A stretch of DNA of 19,744 bases, from contig DAOUCS010000073.1 in NCBI GenBank assembly GCA_034431815.1, positions 1 to 19,744 on the forward strand. The letters are read 5' to 3'. Below are positions 1 to 7,685 of this stretch, in pieces (the first letter of the stretch is position 1; each line of letters starts with the position of its first letter). This DNA is from HRBIN29 sp034431815. Lineage in GTDB: Bacteria; Chloroflexota; Dehalococcoidia; Tepidiformales; Tepidiformaceae. A program made the translations under genes and the position numbers. Under the pieces are notes generated by a model that did no database searches, was not told the DNA's origin, and worked only from the letters and a program-made list of their open reading frames with translations.

Positions 1-473
1 GCGAGCCTCTCCGCCAGCTCGAGGAGGGAGCCTTCCGCTTCGGCCTGCCAGCCGTCGACGGCGATTCGCCCCCCGCGGGTATCGAGCGCGACGACCACCC
101 GCCCCGGCCAGCGCCGAGCCGCTTCTCCTGCGAGCTCCGGACTCCGCACCGCCGCGCTGCCCAGCTGCACGCGGTCGGCGCCAGCGTCGAAGGCAGCCGC
201 GACGGCGTCGAGCGAACGCAGGCCTCCGGAGACCTCCACGGGAACCGCGACCGAACGGCAGATGCGGCCGATGAGTTCGAGGTTGACCGGCCTGCCGGCA
301 CGGGCGCCGTCGAGGTCGACCACGTGGAGCCGGGGAGCGCCGAGCGATGCCCAACGCAGGGCCACGGCGGCCGGGTCGTCGCCGTAGACGGTCTCGGCTG
401 CGAAGTCTCCGCGGAGGAGGCGCACCGCCTTCCCTCCGCGGATGTCGACGGCGGGGATGACCTCGAACGTCAG
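1..473 (-). CDS. hisA: HisA, phosphoribosylformimino-AICAR isomerase (partial, C-terminus beyond window)
   Basis: HisA is the (beta/alpha)8-barrel isomerase that opens the ribose of ProFAR to PRFAR in histidine biosynthesis. I translated 157 N-terminal residues by hand: the start reads as (M)TFEVIPAVDIRGG, with the N-terminal catalytic Asp at residue 10 (EVIPAVD) and the second catalytic Asp near 131 (VVALD). The phosphate-site motif VSGGLRS lies at 81-87 and GADRVQLGS at 98-106. No ATG, GTG or TTG fits the N-terminus. The only sensible start is CTG at 473-471, overlapping the hisH TGA in a CTGA arrangement, with a GGAGG-type ribosome site a few bases upstream. The next in-frame GTG would remove the first beta strand and the catalytic Asp. 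The reading frame is open to the left edge. Family identity is very clear; the CTG start is an inference. Confidence 0.93.
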   Translation of the reverse strand, partial: MTFEVIPAVDIRGGKAVRLLRGDFAAETVYGDDPAAVALRWASLGAPRLHVVDLDGARAGRPVNLELIGRICRSVAVPVEVSGGLRSLDAVAAAFDAGADRVQLGSAAVRSPELAGEAARRWPGRVVVALDTRGGRIAVDGWQAEAEGSLLELAERL

Positions 474-1120
474 CGCACCCCTCCCGTTTCGGGAGCACCG
501 CACCGTGCCCAGGCGAGGAAGTTCTCGTACAGCCGGAGGCCAAGAGCGCCGCTCTTCTCCGGGTGGAACTGCGTGGCAACCACGTTCCGCCACGCCACCG
601 TGCTGGCGAATTCGAGACCGTACTCCGTCACACCGAGGACAGCTGCTGGGTCGGAAGGAACGGGATAGAAGCTGTGGACGAAGTAGAAGTAGCTGCCACT
701 GGGAATCCCTCGCACGACCGGGTGGTCGAACTTCCAGGCGACGGTGTCCCATCCCATGTGAGGGACCTTCAATCCCGAGCCGGCCGGGAACCTCAGGACG
801 CGCCCCGGGAGAATGCCGAGGCACTCCTGGCCGCCCCCTTCCTCCGACCATTCGAAGAGCGCCTGGAGGCCCATGCACACGCCGAAGAAAGGGCGCCCCG
901 AGGCGATGAACTCGCGCAGCGGGACGTCGAGACCGCGCGCCCGGAGGTTCGCCATGGTATCCCCGGCAGCGCCAACGCCTGGCAGCACGACCGCGTCGGC
1001 GTTGGCAACCACCGCCGGGTCGTCCGTCACCACCGGTTCGGCCCCGATGTGGTTGAGGGCACGGGCGACGCTGCGCAGATTTCCGGCGCCGTAGTCCACC
1101 ACCACGATGCGAACGGCCAT
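470..1120 (-). CDS. hisH: HisH, glutamine amidotransferase subunit of imidazole glycerol phosphate synthase
   Basis: This 216-residue class I glutamine amidotransferase hydrolyses glutamine and channels ammonia to HisF, making IGP and AICAR in the histidine pathway. The start motif VVVDYGAGNLRSV is at 6-18. The nucleophile is Cys82 in FFGVCMGLQ, and His186 and Glu188 in TQFHPEKSG complete the triad. The oxyanion-strand motif LPGVGA is at 46-51, and VPHMGW at 119-124 and YFVHSF at 146-151 are also typical. A longer in-frame ORF begins at 1192, but its first 24 residues look non-coding, and MAVRIVVVDYG at 1120 matches the family N-terminus. Its length is usual (about 200-215). The gene is followed by hisA with a 4-base overlap, so the two are translated together. 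A divergent gene, ligA, starts 40 bp away. Confidence 0.97.
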   Translation of the reverse strand: MAVRIVVVDYGAGNLRSVARALNHIGAEPVVTDDPAVVANADAVVLPGVGAAGDTMANLRARGLDVPLREFIASGRPFFGVCMGLQALFEWSEEGGGQECLGILPGRVLRFPAGSGLKVPHMGWDTVAWKFDHPVVRGIPSGSYFYFVHSFYPVPSDPAAVLGVTEYGLEFASTVAWRNVVATQFHPEKSGALGLRLYENFLAWARCGAPETGGVR

Positions 1121-1129
1121 CGCAGGGCG

Positions 1130-1135
1130 AGTGTA
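1130..1135 (-). promoter_or_regulatory. Candidate -10 box of hisH (TACACT)
   Basis: On the minus strand TACACT lies 9 nt before the hisH ATG. Transcription would start about 2-3 nt before the ATG, giving a nearly leaderless message. No TTGACA-like -35 is visible at 16-18 nt spacing and no good ribosome site precedes the ATG. It sits in the 40-bp divergent gap shared with ligA. The box matches a pattern seen at other starts in this window, but the assignment is by eye. Confidence 0.45.
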
Positions 1136-1144
1136 CCACGGGGC

Positions 1145-1150
1145 TATACT
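1145..1150 (+). promoter_or_regulatory. Candidate -10 box of ligA (TATACT)
   Basis: TATACT (5 of 6 matches to TATAAT) lies 10 nt before the ATG at 1161, so the transcript would carry only about 3-4 untranslated bases. No purine-rich ribosome site fits in the intervening cggcccggg-type sequence, and no -35 hexamer is visible. It supports choosing ATG 1161 over the upstream in-frame ATG at 1107, which lies inside the opposite-strand hisH coding region. Confidence 0.5.
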
Positions 1151-1160
1151 GTGGCCCGGG

Positions 1161-3215
1161 ATGACGGCCAAACCGGTGAACGAACTCAGCATCTACGAAG
1201 CTCGGCAGCGAGCGGAGGAGCTACGCTCGCTCATCAACTACCACAACTACCGGTACTACGTGCTCGACAGCCCGGAGATCAGCGACGCCGAGTACGACGA
1301 GCTGATGAAGGAGCTCCGGGCCATCGAAGCGCGCTTCCCGGAACTCATCACGCCGGATTCTCCGACCCAGCGGGTGGGTGCGGCGCCCGTCGAGACGTTC
1401 GGGGTGGTCGAGCACCGCATCCCGCTCCTCAGCCTCTCGAACTGCTTCGACGGCGACGACCTCCGCGCCTGGCACCGGCGCATCGCCGAGCGGCTGGGGA
1501 CGGAGGAATTCGCTATCACCACCGAGCCGAAGATCGACGGCCTCGCCGTAGCCCTAGTATACGAGGACGGGCGATTCGTGCAGGGGGCAACGCGCGGCGA
1601 CGGCTACCGCGGAGAAAACGTCACCGCCAATCTACGGACTATCAAGGCGATCCCGCTCACCCTCCAAGGGAAGCCTCCCCGACGGTTCGAAGTGCGCGGC
1701 GAGGTGTACATGACGAGGAGCGGGTTCGAAGCGTTGAACAACGAGCGCGCCGAGCAAGGGCTCCCGCTCTTCGCCAACCCGAGGAATGCTGCCGCCGGGT
1801 CGGTGCGCCAGCTCGACCCGAACGTGACGGCGAAGCGGCCGCTCTCCATCTTCATCTACCAGTTGGGGTGGGTCGACGACGACTCGGTCGCCGTTCCCAC
1901 TAGCCAGTACGAGATACTCCAATGGCTGAAGGAATTCGGCTTCCGGGTGAACCCGGAGGCACGGCGTCACGAGCGGCTCGACGAGGTGCGGGAGCGGGTC
2001 CGCTGGTGGGGCGAGCAGCGCGAGCGCCTCGATTACGACATCGACGGCGTCGTCCTGAAGGTCGACGACACCACCTGGTGGGAACGGCTCGGCGCCGTGG
2101 GGCGCGAACCGCGCTGGGCCACGGCCTACAAATTCCCGCCACAGCAACGGACCACAAAGCTGCTCGACATCCGCGTGAACGTGGGCCGGACGGGAGCCCT
2201 CGTGCCGTACGCAGTGCTGGAGCCGGTGGTGGTGGGTGGCGCGAGAGTCTCGCAGGCTACGCTCCACAACGAGCAGGACATCCGCCGGAAGGATATCCGC
2301 ATCGGGGATACGGTTATCGTGCAGCGTGCCGGCGAAGTCATCCCGCAGGTCGTGGCTCCGGTCGTCAGCCTGCGCACCGGCCAAGAGCGCATCTTCCAGA
2401 TGCCGGACCGGTGCCCGGCGTGCGGCACGCCCGTAGCGCGCGACCCCGAACAGGTCGCGGTGTACTGCCCTAACAGCCGCTGCCCCGCGCAGCGCATCCG
2501 CCTGCTGGAGCACTTCGCCGGCCGGGAGATGATGGACATCGACGGCTTGGGCGAACGGACCGCGATCCTCCTCCACGAATCAGGTCTCGTCGAGGACGTC
2601 GCGGACCTGTACAAGCTGACGCCGGGGCAGCTCGAGAAGCTTCCCCGCATGGGGGAGAAGAGCGCCCAGAATCTCCACGGGGCGATCCAACGAAGCAAAG
2701 GGCGGCCGCTCGAGAACGTCATCTTCGCCCTGGGAATCCGCCACGTGGGACTGGAGACGGCCCGGCTTCTGGCCGAGCACGTGGGCTCGCTGGAAGGGCT
2801 CCTTCGGGTGACGCCGGGCGAGCTTCAGCAAATCGAGGGCATCGGGCCGGTGGTGGCCCAGAGCATCGCCGACTGGGTCTCCCGCCCGGAGAACCAGCGG
2901 ACCATCCGCGAGCTCATCGCCGCTGGGGTCAACCCGAAGAAGGCAGCGCCGCACGCAGGGGGGCCGCTCGAAGGGATGACCATCGTCGTCACCGGGCGCC
3001 TGGCCTCGATGTCCCGGGCCGAGGCCGAGGAGCGCATCCGGCAGGCCGGAGGCAAGGTCGGGAGCTCGGTCACGCGGAACACGACCGTGTTGGTGGTCGG
3101 CGAGGACCCCGGCTCGAAGCTGCAGCGGGCGCAGGAGCTGGGCGTTCCGACGATCGACGAGGAAACATTCCTGCGGCTTCTGCGCGAAGGCCCGCCAGCG
3201 CTCGGGGGATCTTAG
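1161..3215 (+). CDS. ligA: NAD+-dependent DNA ligase LigA
   Basis: LigA seals nicks at Okazaki fragments and in repair, using NAD+ to adenylate itself. The 684-residue protein has the full domain order. The Ia domain carries the NAD/NMN-binding motif YHNYRYYVLD (27-36) and DAEYDEL (42-48). The adenylation domain has the catalytic Lys124 in TEPKIDGLA, then RGDG (145-148), EVRGEVY (177-183) and DYDIDGVVLKVD (291-302). An OB fold follows with NVGRTG (340-345). The zinc finger uses Cys418, Cys421, Cys436 and Cys441. Helix-hairpin-helix repeats span about 455-590, including IDGLGE and LPRMGEKSA, and a C-terminal BRCT domain covers about 602-680. I chose ATG 1161 because the 18 residues upstream (from 1107) are family-atypical and overlap hisH on the other strand. 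It is a single gene, not obviously co-transcribed with mreB. Confidence 0.98.
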   Translation: MTAKPVNELSIYEARQRAEELRSLINYHNYRYYVLDSPEISDAEYDELMKELRAIEARFPELITPDSPTQRVGAAPVETFGVVEHRIPLLSLSNCFDGDDLRAWHRRIAERLGTEEFAITTEPKIDGLAVALVYEDGRFVQGATRGDGYRGENVTANLRTIKAIPLTLQGKPPRRFEVRGEVYMTRSGFEALNNERAEQGLPLFANPRNAAAGSVRQLDPNVTAKRPLSIFIYQLGWVDDDSVAVPTSQYEILQWLKEFGFRVNPEARRHERLDEVRERVRWWGEQRERLDYDIDGVVLKVDDTTWWERLGAVGREPRWATAYKFPPQQRTTKLLDIRVNVGRTGALVPYAVLEPVVVGGARVSQATLHNEQDIRRKDIRIGDTVIVQRAGEVIPQVVAPVVSLRTGQERIFQMPDRCPACGTPVARDPEQVAVYCPNSRCPAQRIRLLEHFAGREMMDIDGLGERTAILLHESGLVEDVADLYKLTPGQLEKLPRMGEKSAQNLHGAIQRSKGRPLENVIFALGIRHVGLETARLLAEHVGSLEGLLRVTPGELQQIEGIGPVVAQSIADWVSRPENQRTIRELIAAGVNPKKAAPHAGGPLEGMTIVVTGRLASMSRAEAEERIRQAGGKVGSSVTRNTTVLVVGEDPGSKLQRAQELGVPTIDEETFLRLLREGPPALGGS

Positions 3216-3218
3216 CGC

Positions 3219-3246
3219 TTCGGAAAAGGGGAAACACGTTTCCGAA
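3219..3246 (+). terminator. Inverted repeat just after ligA, terminator-like or mreB operator
   Basis: TTCGGAAA (3219-3226) and TTTCCGAA (3239-3246) form a perfect 8-bp stem with a 12-nt loop, starting 3 nt after the ligA stop. An alternative smaller stem, GGAAAC (3230-3235) with GTTTCC (3238-3243), shares the right arm. There is no run of T after it, so a classical intrinsic terminator is not fulfilled. Its position immediately after ligA favours termination. Its position 30 bp before the mreB -10 box also allows an operator role. Confidence 0.5.
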
Positions 3247-3276
3247 ACGGCAAATCACGTCGCGAAGTCGGGAGGG

Positions 3277-3282
3277 TATAAT
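3277..3282 (+). promoter_or_regulatory. Consensus -10 box (TATAAT) for the mreB operon
   Basis: A perfect TATAAT lies 53 nt upstream of the mreB TTG start. The predicted transcript would have a leader of about 47 nt. I see no good -35 hexamer at 16-18 nt, and no TG extension. The leader begins with a short reading frame (ATG at 3287, stop at 3299), probably accidental. This is the most consensus-like -10 in the window, fitting strong transcription of the cell-wall elongation operon. Confidence 0.6.
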
Positions 3283-3335
3283 GGGGATGCCGACGGAGTA
3301 GCCATCCCGGCGAGCCTTCCCCGCAGGTTCGGCGC

Positions 3336-4397
3336 TTGGGTCTCTTCAGTCCACTTGCCAGCCTCTTCGGGCTCTTCTCCCACGACATTGCCATCGACCT
3401 CGGCACGGCGAACACCCTGGTGATGGTGCGCGGGAAGGGCATCGTCATCGACGAGCCCTCCGTCGTCGCCATCGACCGGGTGACGAAGCGCATCCTCGCC
3501 ATCGGGGAGGAGGCGAAGCGGATGGTGGGCCGGACGCCGGCGAACATCGTGGCCGTGCGGCCGCTGCGCGACGGAGTGATCTCCGACTTCGAAGTGACCG
3601 AGAAGATGCTCAGCTACTTCATCCGCGCCGTGCACGAGCGAAGCTTCTTCGCACAGCCGCGGGTCGTCATCGGCATCCCCAGCGGGGTCACCGAGGTGGA
3701 GAAGCGAGCCGTCCACGACGCGGCGCTGAACGCGGGAGCGCGGGAGTGCTACCTCATCGAAGAGCCGATGGCCGCGGCGATCGGGGCCGGACTCCCGGTG
3801 ATGGAGCCGTCCGGCTGCATGATCGTCGACATCGGCGGCGGAACGACGGAGGTCGCCGTCATCTCCCTCGGCGGCATGGTAGTAAGCACCTCCATCCGCG
3901 TCGGCGGCGACGAGATGGACCAGGACATCATCAACTACGCCCGGCAGGTGCACAACCTCCTCATCGGCGAGCGGACGGCTGAGGAGATCAAGAAGATCGC
4001 CGGCTCGGCGGCGCCTCTGGAACAGGAGGAGACCGTCCAGATCCGAGGCCGCGACCTCGCGACCGGCCTGCCGAAGGCCGTCGAGGTGAGCACGGTCGAG
4101 ATCCGCGATGCGCTGGCCGGCTCCATCGGCGCCATCGTCGACGCCGTCCGATCCACCATCGAGGTCACGCCGCCGGAGCTGGTGAGCGACCTCATGGCTC
4201 ATGGGATCGCCCTGGCCGGCGGCGGAGCCCTCCTCCGCGGCCTCGACCGTCGGCTCAGCCAGGAGACGCGCTTCCCGGTGTACGTGGCCGAAGACCCCCT
4301 CCTCTGCGTGGTGCGCGGCTGCGGGGAGGTGCTCGAAGAGCACGAACTGTTAGCGAAGGTTCACTCGCGGCTGGCTTCGAGGCGCGGTGGGCGGTAG
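3336..4397 (+). CDS. mreB: MreB, actin-like cell shape protein
   Basis: MreB is the bacterial actin that polymerises under the membrane and directs lateral wall synthesis by the Rod complex. The 353-residue protein has the actin-fold ATP-binding motifs: phosphate 1 DLGTANTLV (21-29), the Glu142 catalytic region IEEPMAAAIGAGLPV (141-155), phosphate 2 DIGGGTTEVAVISLGG (165-180), and the adenosine motif ALAGGGALLRG (292-302). The hydrophobic N-terminus (MGLFSPLASLFGLF) is suited to membrane contact. The start is TTG at 3336; no in-frame ATG or GTG lies close, and translation from it gives the usual FSHDIAIDLGTANT beginning. Only a weak AGG-type ribosome site precedes it. It is the first gene of mreB-mreC-mreD-mrdA-rodA and is followed 33 nt later by mreC. 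Confidence 0.97.
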   Translation: MGLFSPLASLFGLFSHDIAIDLGTANTLVMVRGKGIVIDEPSVVAIDRVTKRILAIGEEAKRMVGRTPANIVAVRPLRDGVISDFEVTEKMLSYFIRAVHERSFFAQPRVVIGIPSGVTEVEKRAVHDAALNAGARECYLIEEPMAAAIGAGLPVMEPSGCMIVDIGGGTTEVAVISLGGMVVSTSIRVGGDEMDQDIINYARQVHNLLIGERTAEEIKKIAGSAAPLEQEETVQIRGRDLATGLPKAVEVSTVEIRDALAGSIGAIVDAVRSTIEVTPPELVSDLMAHGIALAGGGALLRGLDRRLSQETRFPVYVAEDPLLCVVRGCGEVLEEHELLAKVHSRLASRRGGR

Positions 4398-4430
4398 CAT
4401 CCGCTCCAGCAATGGAGGCAGCGCCAGCCG

Positions 4431-5255
4431 ATGGTAGCTGTGGCTCGGTATCGGTGGTGGCTCGCGACCATGGCCGGCCTGGCCCTCTTCCTCACGATCG
4501 CCGGGCGGGTCGGAGCCCTGACCCCGCTCCAAAGCGCCCTCCTCTGGCTGGTCGAGCCGGTGGGAGAGGGACTTCACGCCATCTTCGCGCCGGCGGCCGC
4601 TGTCCTTTCCGATATCGGTAAGCTCCGCCGCCTGCAGGAGGAGAACCGCCAGCTCCGCCTCGAGAACGAAAGTCTGAAGGCACAGGTGGCCGAGCTACGC
4701 CAGGACACGACCCGCCTCCAGGAGCTGGAGTCCGCCCTGGGCGTGATCCAGTCAGGGGGTGGCCAGCGGCTCCTCGCCGCCAACGTGCTCGCGCACGACG
4801 TCTCCGTGCTCACCCACACCGTCCTCATCGATCGGGGCAGCGCCGATGGCGTCCGTGAAGGGATGGTGGTGCTTTCCCCGGGCGGGTCGCTCGTGGGCAA
4901 GGTGATTCGAGCCTTGCCCCAGCAGGCGTTCGTGCGGCTCATCGACGATTCGCGCAGCGTCGTCGCCGTCCGGATTCAGGAGACTGGCATCGACGGTTCG
5001 CTCCACGCATCCGCCGACCGGAAGCTTGAAGTGAAGCTGGCGCGCGGCGAAGTAGCTGCCGGGGCCACGGTGGTCACCTCCGGGCTCGGCGGAGAGTACC
5101 CACCCGGGCTCCCGGTGGGCAGGGTGGTCGAGGTCTCGGGCACGCCCCAGGACATGTTCCGAACGGTGCGTGTGGAGCCGTTCGCTCAGCTCGCCGCTGC
5201 GCAGACGCTGCTCGTGCTCACGAGCTTCACACCCCAAGCCCTGGCGGGGAACTGA
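4431..5255 (+). CDS. mreC: MreC, rod shape-determining protein
   Basis: MreC is the bitopic scaffold of the Rod complex; its outer domain activates PBP2. The 274-residue protein has one N-terminal membrane segment at about 9-29. A coiled coil follows at about 62-104, rich in Leu/Glu/Gln/Arg (KLRRLQEENRQLRLENE). The beta-barrel MreC domain begins with LAANVLAHD and VLIDRGSADGVREGMVVLSPGGSLVGKV (115-158), which are typical family motifs. GGAGG at 4414-4418 lies 12 nt before the ATG, slightly long for a ribosome site. The gene stops one base before mreD, so translation is tightly coupled. Family length is usual. Confidence 0.95.
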   Translation: MVAVARYRWWLATMAGLALFLTIAGRVGALTPLQSALLWLVEPVGEGLHAIFAPAAAVLSDIGKLRRLQEENRQLRLENESLKAQVAELRQDTTRLQELESALGVIQSGGGQRLLAANVLAHDVSVLTHTVLIDRGSADGVREGMVVLSPGGSLVGKVIRALPQQAFVRLIDDSRSVVAVRIQETGIDGSLHASADRKLEVKLARGEVAAGATVVTSGLGGEYPPGLPVGRVVEVSGTPQDMFRTVRVEPFAQLAAAQTLLVLTSFTPQALAGN

Positions 5256-5256
5256 G

Positions 5257-5787
5257 ATGCGAGCGATTGCGGGCGCGGCCGGTATTCTGCTCCTGGCGGC
5301 GGGCCAGGGAGCGGTCGCGCCGCTCTTCCCCGTTGCGGGCGCAACGGGGGAGCTCCCGTTGGTCGCGGCGGCGCTCGTGGGCTGGCTCCGAGGGGTGCGC
5401 GCGACGCTCATCTTCGTCCCAGCCGCTGGGGGCCTCACGGCTGCCCTCGCTGGCCGCGACCTCGGCCTCTACGTGGTCGGCTACGCCGCGATCGTGCCAG
5501 CCCTGGCGGCCGCAGGAGAGCACCGCTGGCCCGTGGGAGAATGGATGGGCGCTGCAGTCGCCCTGGTGGCGGCTGGCGCCTGGTTCCGGCTGCTCCTCGT
5601 GGCGGCGGCGCTTCTCGATGGGGCCGACGTGGCTGGGACCGACATCCTCCGTCACGCCGTTGCACCGGCCGCGGCCGCCGACGCCGCCTTCTTCGCCGGC
5701 ACAGCAGCCCTCGTGGCACTCATCCGCGCCGTACGCGGCTTGCCGCTCCGCGGCGCGAGGCCGGGGGAGGCGCTGCGATGGCCGTGA
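5257..5787 (+). CDS. mreD: MreD, membrane component of the Rod complex
   Basis: This 176-residue, very hydrophobic Ala/Gly/Leu/Val-rich protein has about five membrane segments, for example around 4-22, 34-60, 70-88, 98-121 and 135-160. Sequence alone is poorly diagnostic because MreD is a fast-evolving family. Its place between mreC and mrdA, its size and its membrane topology make the assignment. MreD stabilises MreC and the PBP2-RodA pair in the membrane. A longer frame opens upstream at 5170, but it overlaps mreC. The ATG at 5257, with GGGGA upstream and a 1-nt gap after the mreC stop, is the natural start. Its 3' end overlaps mrdA by 10 bp. Confidence 0.85.
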   Translation: MRAIAGAAGILLLAAGQGAVAPLFPVAGATGELPLVAAALVGWLRGVRATLIFVPAAGGLTAALAGRDLGLYVVGYAAIVPALAAAGEHRWPVGEWMGAAVALVAAGAWFRLLLVAAALLDGADVAGTDILRHAVAPAAAADAAFFAGTAALVALIRAVRGLPLRGARPGEALRWP

Positions 5788-7685
5788 CCGATCGCCGGCC
5801 CCAACCCCTCCGTGGCCCGGCGCGAGCCCGCCCCCATTCGAACCTCGGAATCCTCCGGGCGGCCGTGGTGGTCGCGTTTGCGGTCCTCGCTGCGCGGCTC
5901 GTGCAGCTCCAGATCATCCAGGGCGAGGAGTACGCAGAGCGGGCACGGTCGAACCATCTCCGTATCGAGCAGGTGCTCCCTCCGCGCGGCCTCATCCTCG
6001 ACCGGCACGGGACTCCCCTCGTGGAGAACGTGCCGATTTACCGCGCGACGCTCGTTCCTGCGCTGCTGCCGCACGACCCCAACGAGCGGTACCAGATCTA
6101 CCTCCGCCTGGAATCGATAACTGGCGTGCCGGCGGTGAACATCCGACAGCTCGTGGAGGAGGCCAAGGCGAACGGGAGCGAGGATTCGGCGATCGAGGTC
6201 GCCGGCCACCTGACGCAGGAGCAGGCGATCGTACTGGACCAAGCAACGCCCTCCATGCCCGGCGTTTCGCTCTCCGTGACCCCCAGCCGACAGTACCTCG
6301 GCGGTCCAGCCTTCGGACCGCTCCTGGGGTACATCGGGCCGCAGTTCGCCGAAGAACGGGCGCTCTACCGCGCGCAGGGCTACCTGCCCAATCAGCCAGT
6401 GGGGAAAGACGGCGTGGAGTTCGCGTACGAGGCCGCGCTCCGCGGGTCGCCGGGTCTCCTCATCGCCGAGCAGAACGCAATGGGGGAGGTCCAGCGCGTG
6501 CTGGAGACCCGTCCCCCTGCGCCGGGGGGCAACGTTCAGCTCGCCATCGACGCCGGGCTGCAGCAGTACGTGTACGACCTGCTTCTCCGCTCGCTCGGTG
6601 ACGCGACGACGGCCGCGGCGGTGGTCATGAACCCAAAGACCGGCGAGGTGTACGCCCTGGTGTCGGTGCCGGGGTACGACAACAACATCTTCCAGAATCT
6701 CGAGCTTCGCGGGCACGAGTACGAAGCGCTCCTGCGCGACCCGCGGAAGCCGCTCCTGAACCACGCCCTCGTGCCAGCGGCACCCGGGTCGACCTTCAAG
6801 CTGGTCACCGCGGCGGCCGCGCTCCAGGAGGGGCGCATTACGCCGTCGACAGGCCGGAACATCGTCAGTCCGATCCTCGAAATCCGCGGCGAAAACGGTG
6901 TCATCTACCCGCTCAAGGACTGGCGGACGCACGGCTACCTCGACTTACGCGGCGCGATCGCGTGGTCGTCGAACATCTACTTCTACATGGCTTCGTGCGG
7001 AATCCCGCAGGAGGGGATCCAGGGGTTGGGGAAGGACCCACTGGAATCGGCGAACATCCTGGGATACTACGCCCGCGCCTTCGGCTTCGGGGAGCCCTCG
7101 GGGATCGACATCGGCGGAGAGATGAGCGGCGTCGTGCCGACGCCGGAATGGAAGCGGCGGTCGCGGACCGGGCCGATGTTCAACCCCGAAGATCGCGAAT
7201 GGTACCTCGCAGACACCTGCTTCATGGGCATTGGCCAGGGTGACGTGACCGCCACGCCGCTGCAGGTGGCGCGAATGACAGCCGCCATTGCCAACGGGGG
7301 CACGCTGGTGACGCCCCACGTGGTGAACGCAATCCTCGACGCAGAGGGAAACGTCGTCCAACGCATCGACCCCAAGACGAAGCCCGTGCCCGTCGCGCCG
7401 GAGCACCTTCAGGTCATCCGTGAGGGCATGCTCCTGTCGGTCCGCCAGGGGGCCGGCGCCGCGGCCGCCCAGCCCGGCATCGAAATCGCGGGGAAGACCG
7501 GCACGGCCGAATTCAAGACGCCCGATGGTCAGACGAAAGAGCACGCCTGGTTCACAGGCTTCGCTCCCTACGACGACCCGGAGGTGGTCGTGACCGTCTA
7601 CTTCGACCTCGGCATGGGAGGCGCAAAGGCCGCGCCCGTCGCCGGGCAGATCATCCGCTACTTTATGGAGCACCGCCGGCCGTGA
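5778..7685 (+). CDS. mrdA: Penicillin-binding protein 2 (peptidoglycan transpeptidase of the elongasome)
   Basis: PBP2 cross-links new peptidoglycan strands made by RodA during cell elongation. The 635-residue class B PBP has a short cytoplasmic tail and one membrane anchor at about 26-45. A pedestal domain follows, with LPPRGLILDRHGTPLVEN (67-84) and the VGKDGVEFAYE signature (208-218). The transpeptidase domain has all three penicilloyl-transferase motifs: SxxK with nucleophile Ser338 in APGSTFKL, SxN at 397-399 in WSSNIYF, and KTGT at 573-576. GIGQGDVTATPLQVARM (484-500) is also typical. The ATG at 5778 has a strong GGGGGAGG site just upstream. A longer in-frame extension back to 5541 is only the mreD shadow. 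The gene overlaps mreD by 10 bp and rodA by 4 bp (GTGA). Confidence 0.97.
   Translation: MAVTDRRPQPLRGPARARPHSNLGILRAAVVVAFAVLAARLVQLQIIQGEEYAERARSNHLRIEQVLPPRGLILDRHGTPLVENVPIYRATLVPALLPHDPNERYQIYLRLESITGVPAVNIRQLVEEAKANGSEDSAIEVAGHLTQEQAIVLDQATPSMPGVSLSVTPSRQYLGGPAFGPLLGYIGPQFAEERALYRAQGYLPNQPVGKDGVEFAYEAALRGSPGLLIAEQNAMGEVQRVLETRPPAPGGNVQLAIDAGLQQYVYDLLLRSLGDATTAAAVVMNPKTGEVYALVSVPGYDNNIFQNLELRGHEYEALLRDPRKPLLNHALVPAAPGSTFKLVTAAAALQEGRITPSTGRNIVSPILEIRGENGVIYPLKDWRTHGYLDLRGAIAWSSNIYFYMASCGIPQEGIQGLGKDPLESANILGYYARAFGFGEPSGIDIGGEMSGVVPTPEWKRRSRTGPMFNPEDREWYLADTCFMGIGQGDVTATPLQVARMTAAIANGGTLVTPHVVNAILDAEGNVVQRIDPKTKPVPVAPEHLQVIREGMLLSVRQGAGAAAAQPGIEIAGKTGTAEFKTPDGQTKEHAWFTGFAPYDDPEVVVTVYFDLGMGGAKAAPVAGQIIRYFMEHRRP

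Noticed and set aside
1106..1120. Identical starts of hisH and degV (ATGGCCGTTCGCATCGT, also at 13521)
   Set aside because: Both encode MAVRIV at a beta-strand start; shared codon preference explains a 17-base match, and flanks differ.
563..1903. 446-codon plus-strand open frame across hisH and the start of ligA
   Set aside because: Crosses two well-supported genes in other frames, including one on the opposite strand.
3287..3301. Short reading frame (MPTE, stop) in the mreB leader as a regulatory peptide
   Set aside because: Too close to the -10 box to be transcribed fully, no ribosome site, and no codon bias to suggest attenuation.
3255..4343. 362-codon open frame antisense to mreB
   Set aside because: It lies wholly opposite a clear mreB and has the His/Asp/Arg-rich composition produced by reading high-G+C genes backwards.
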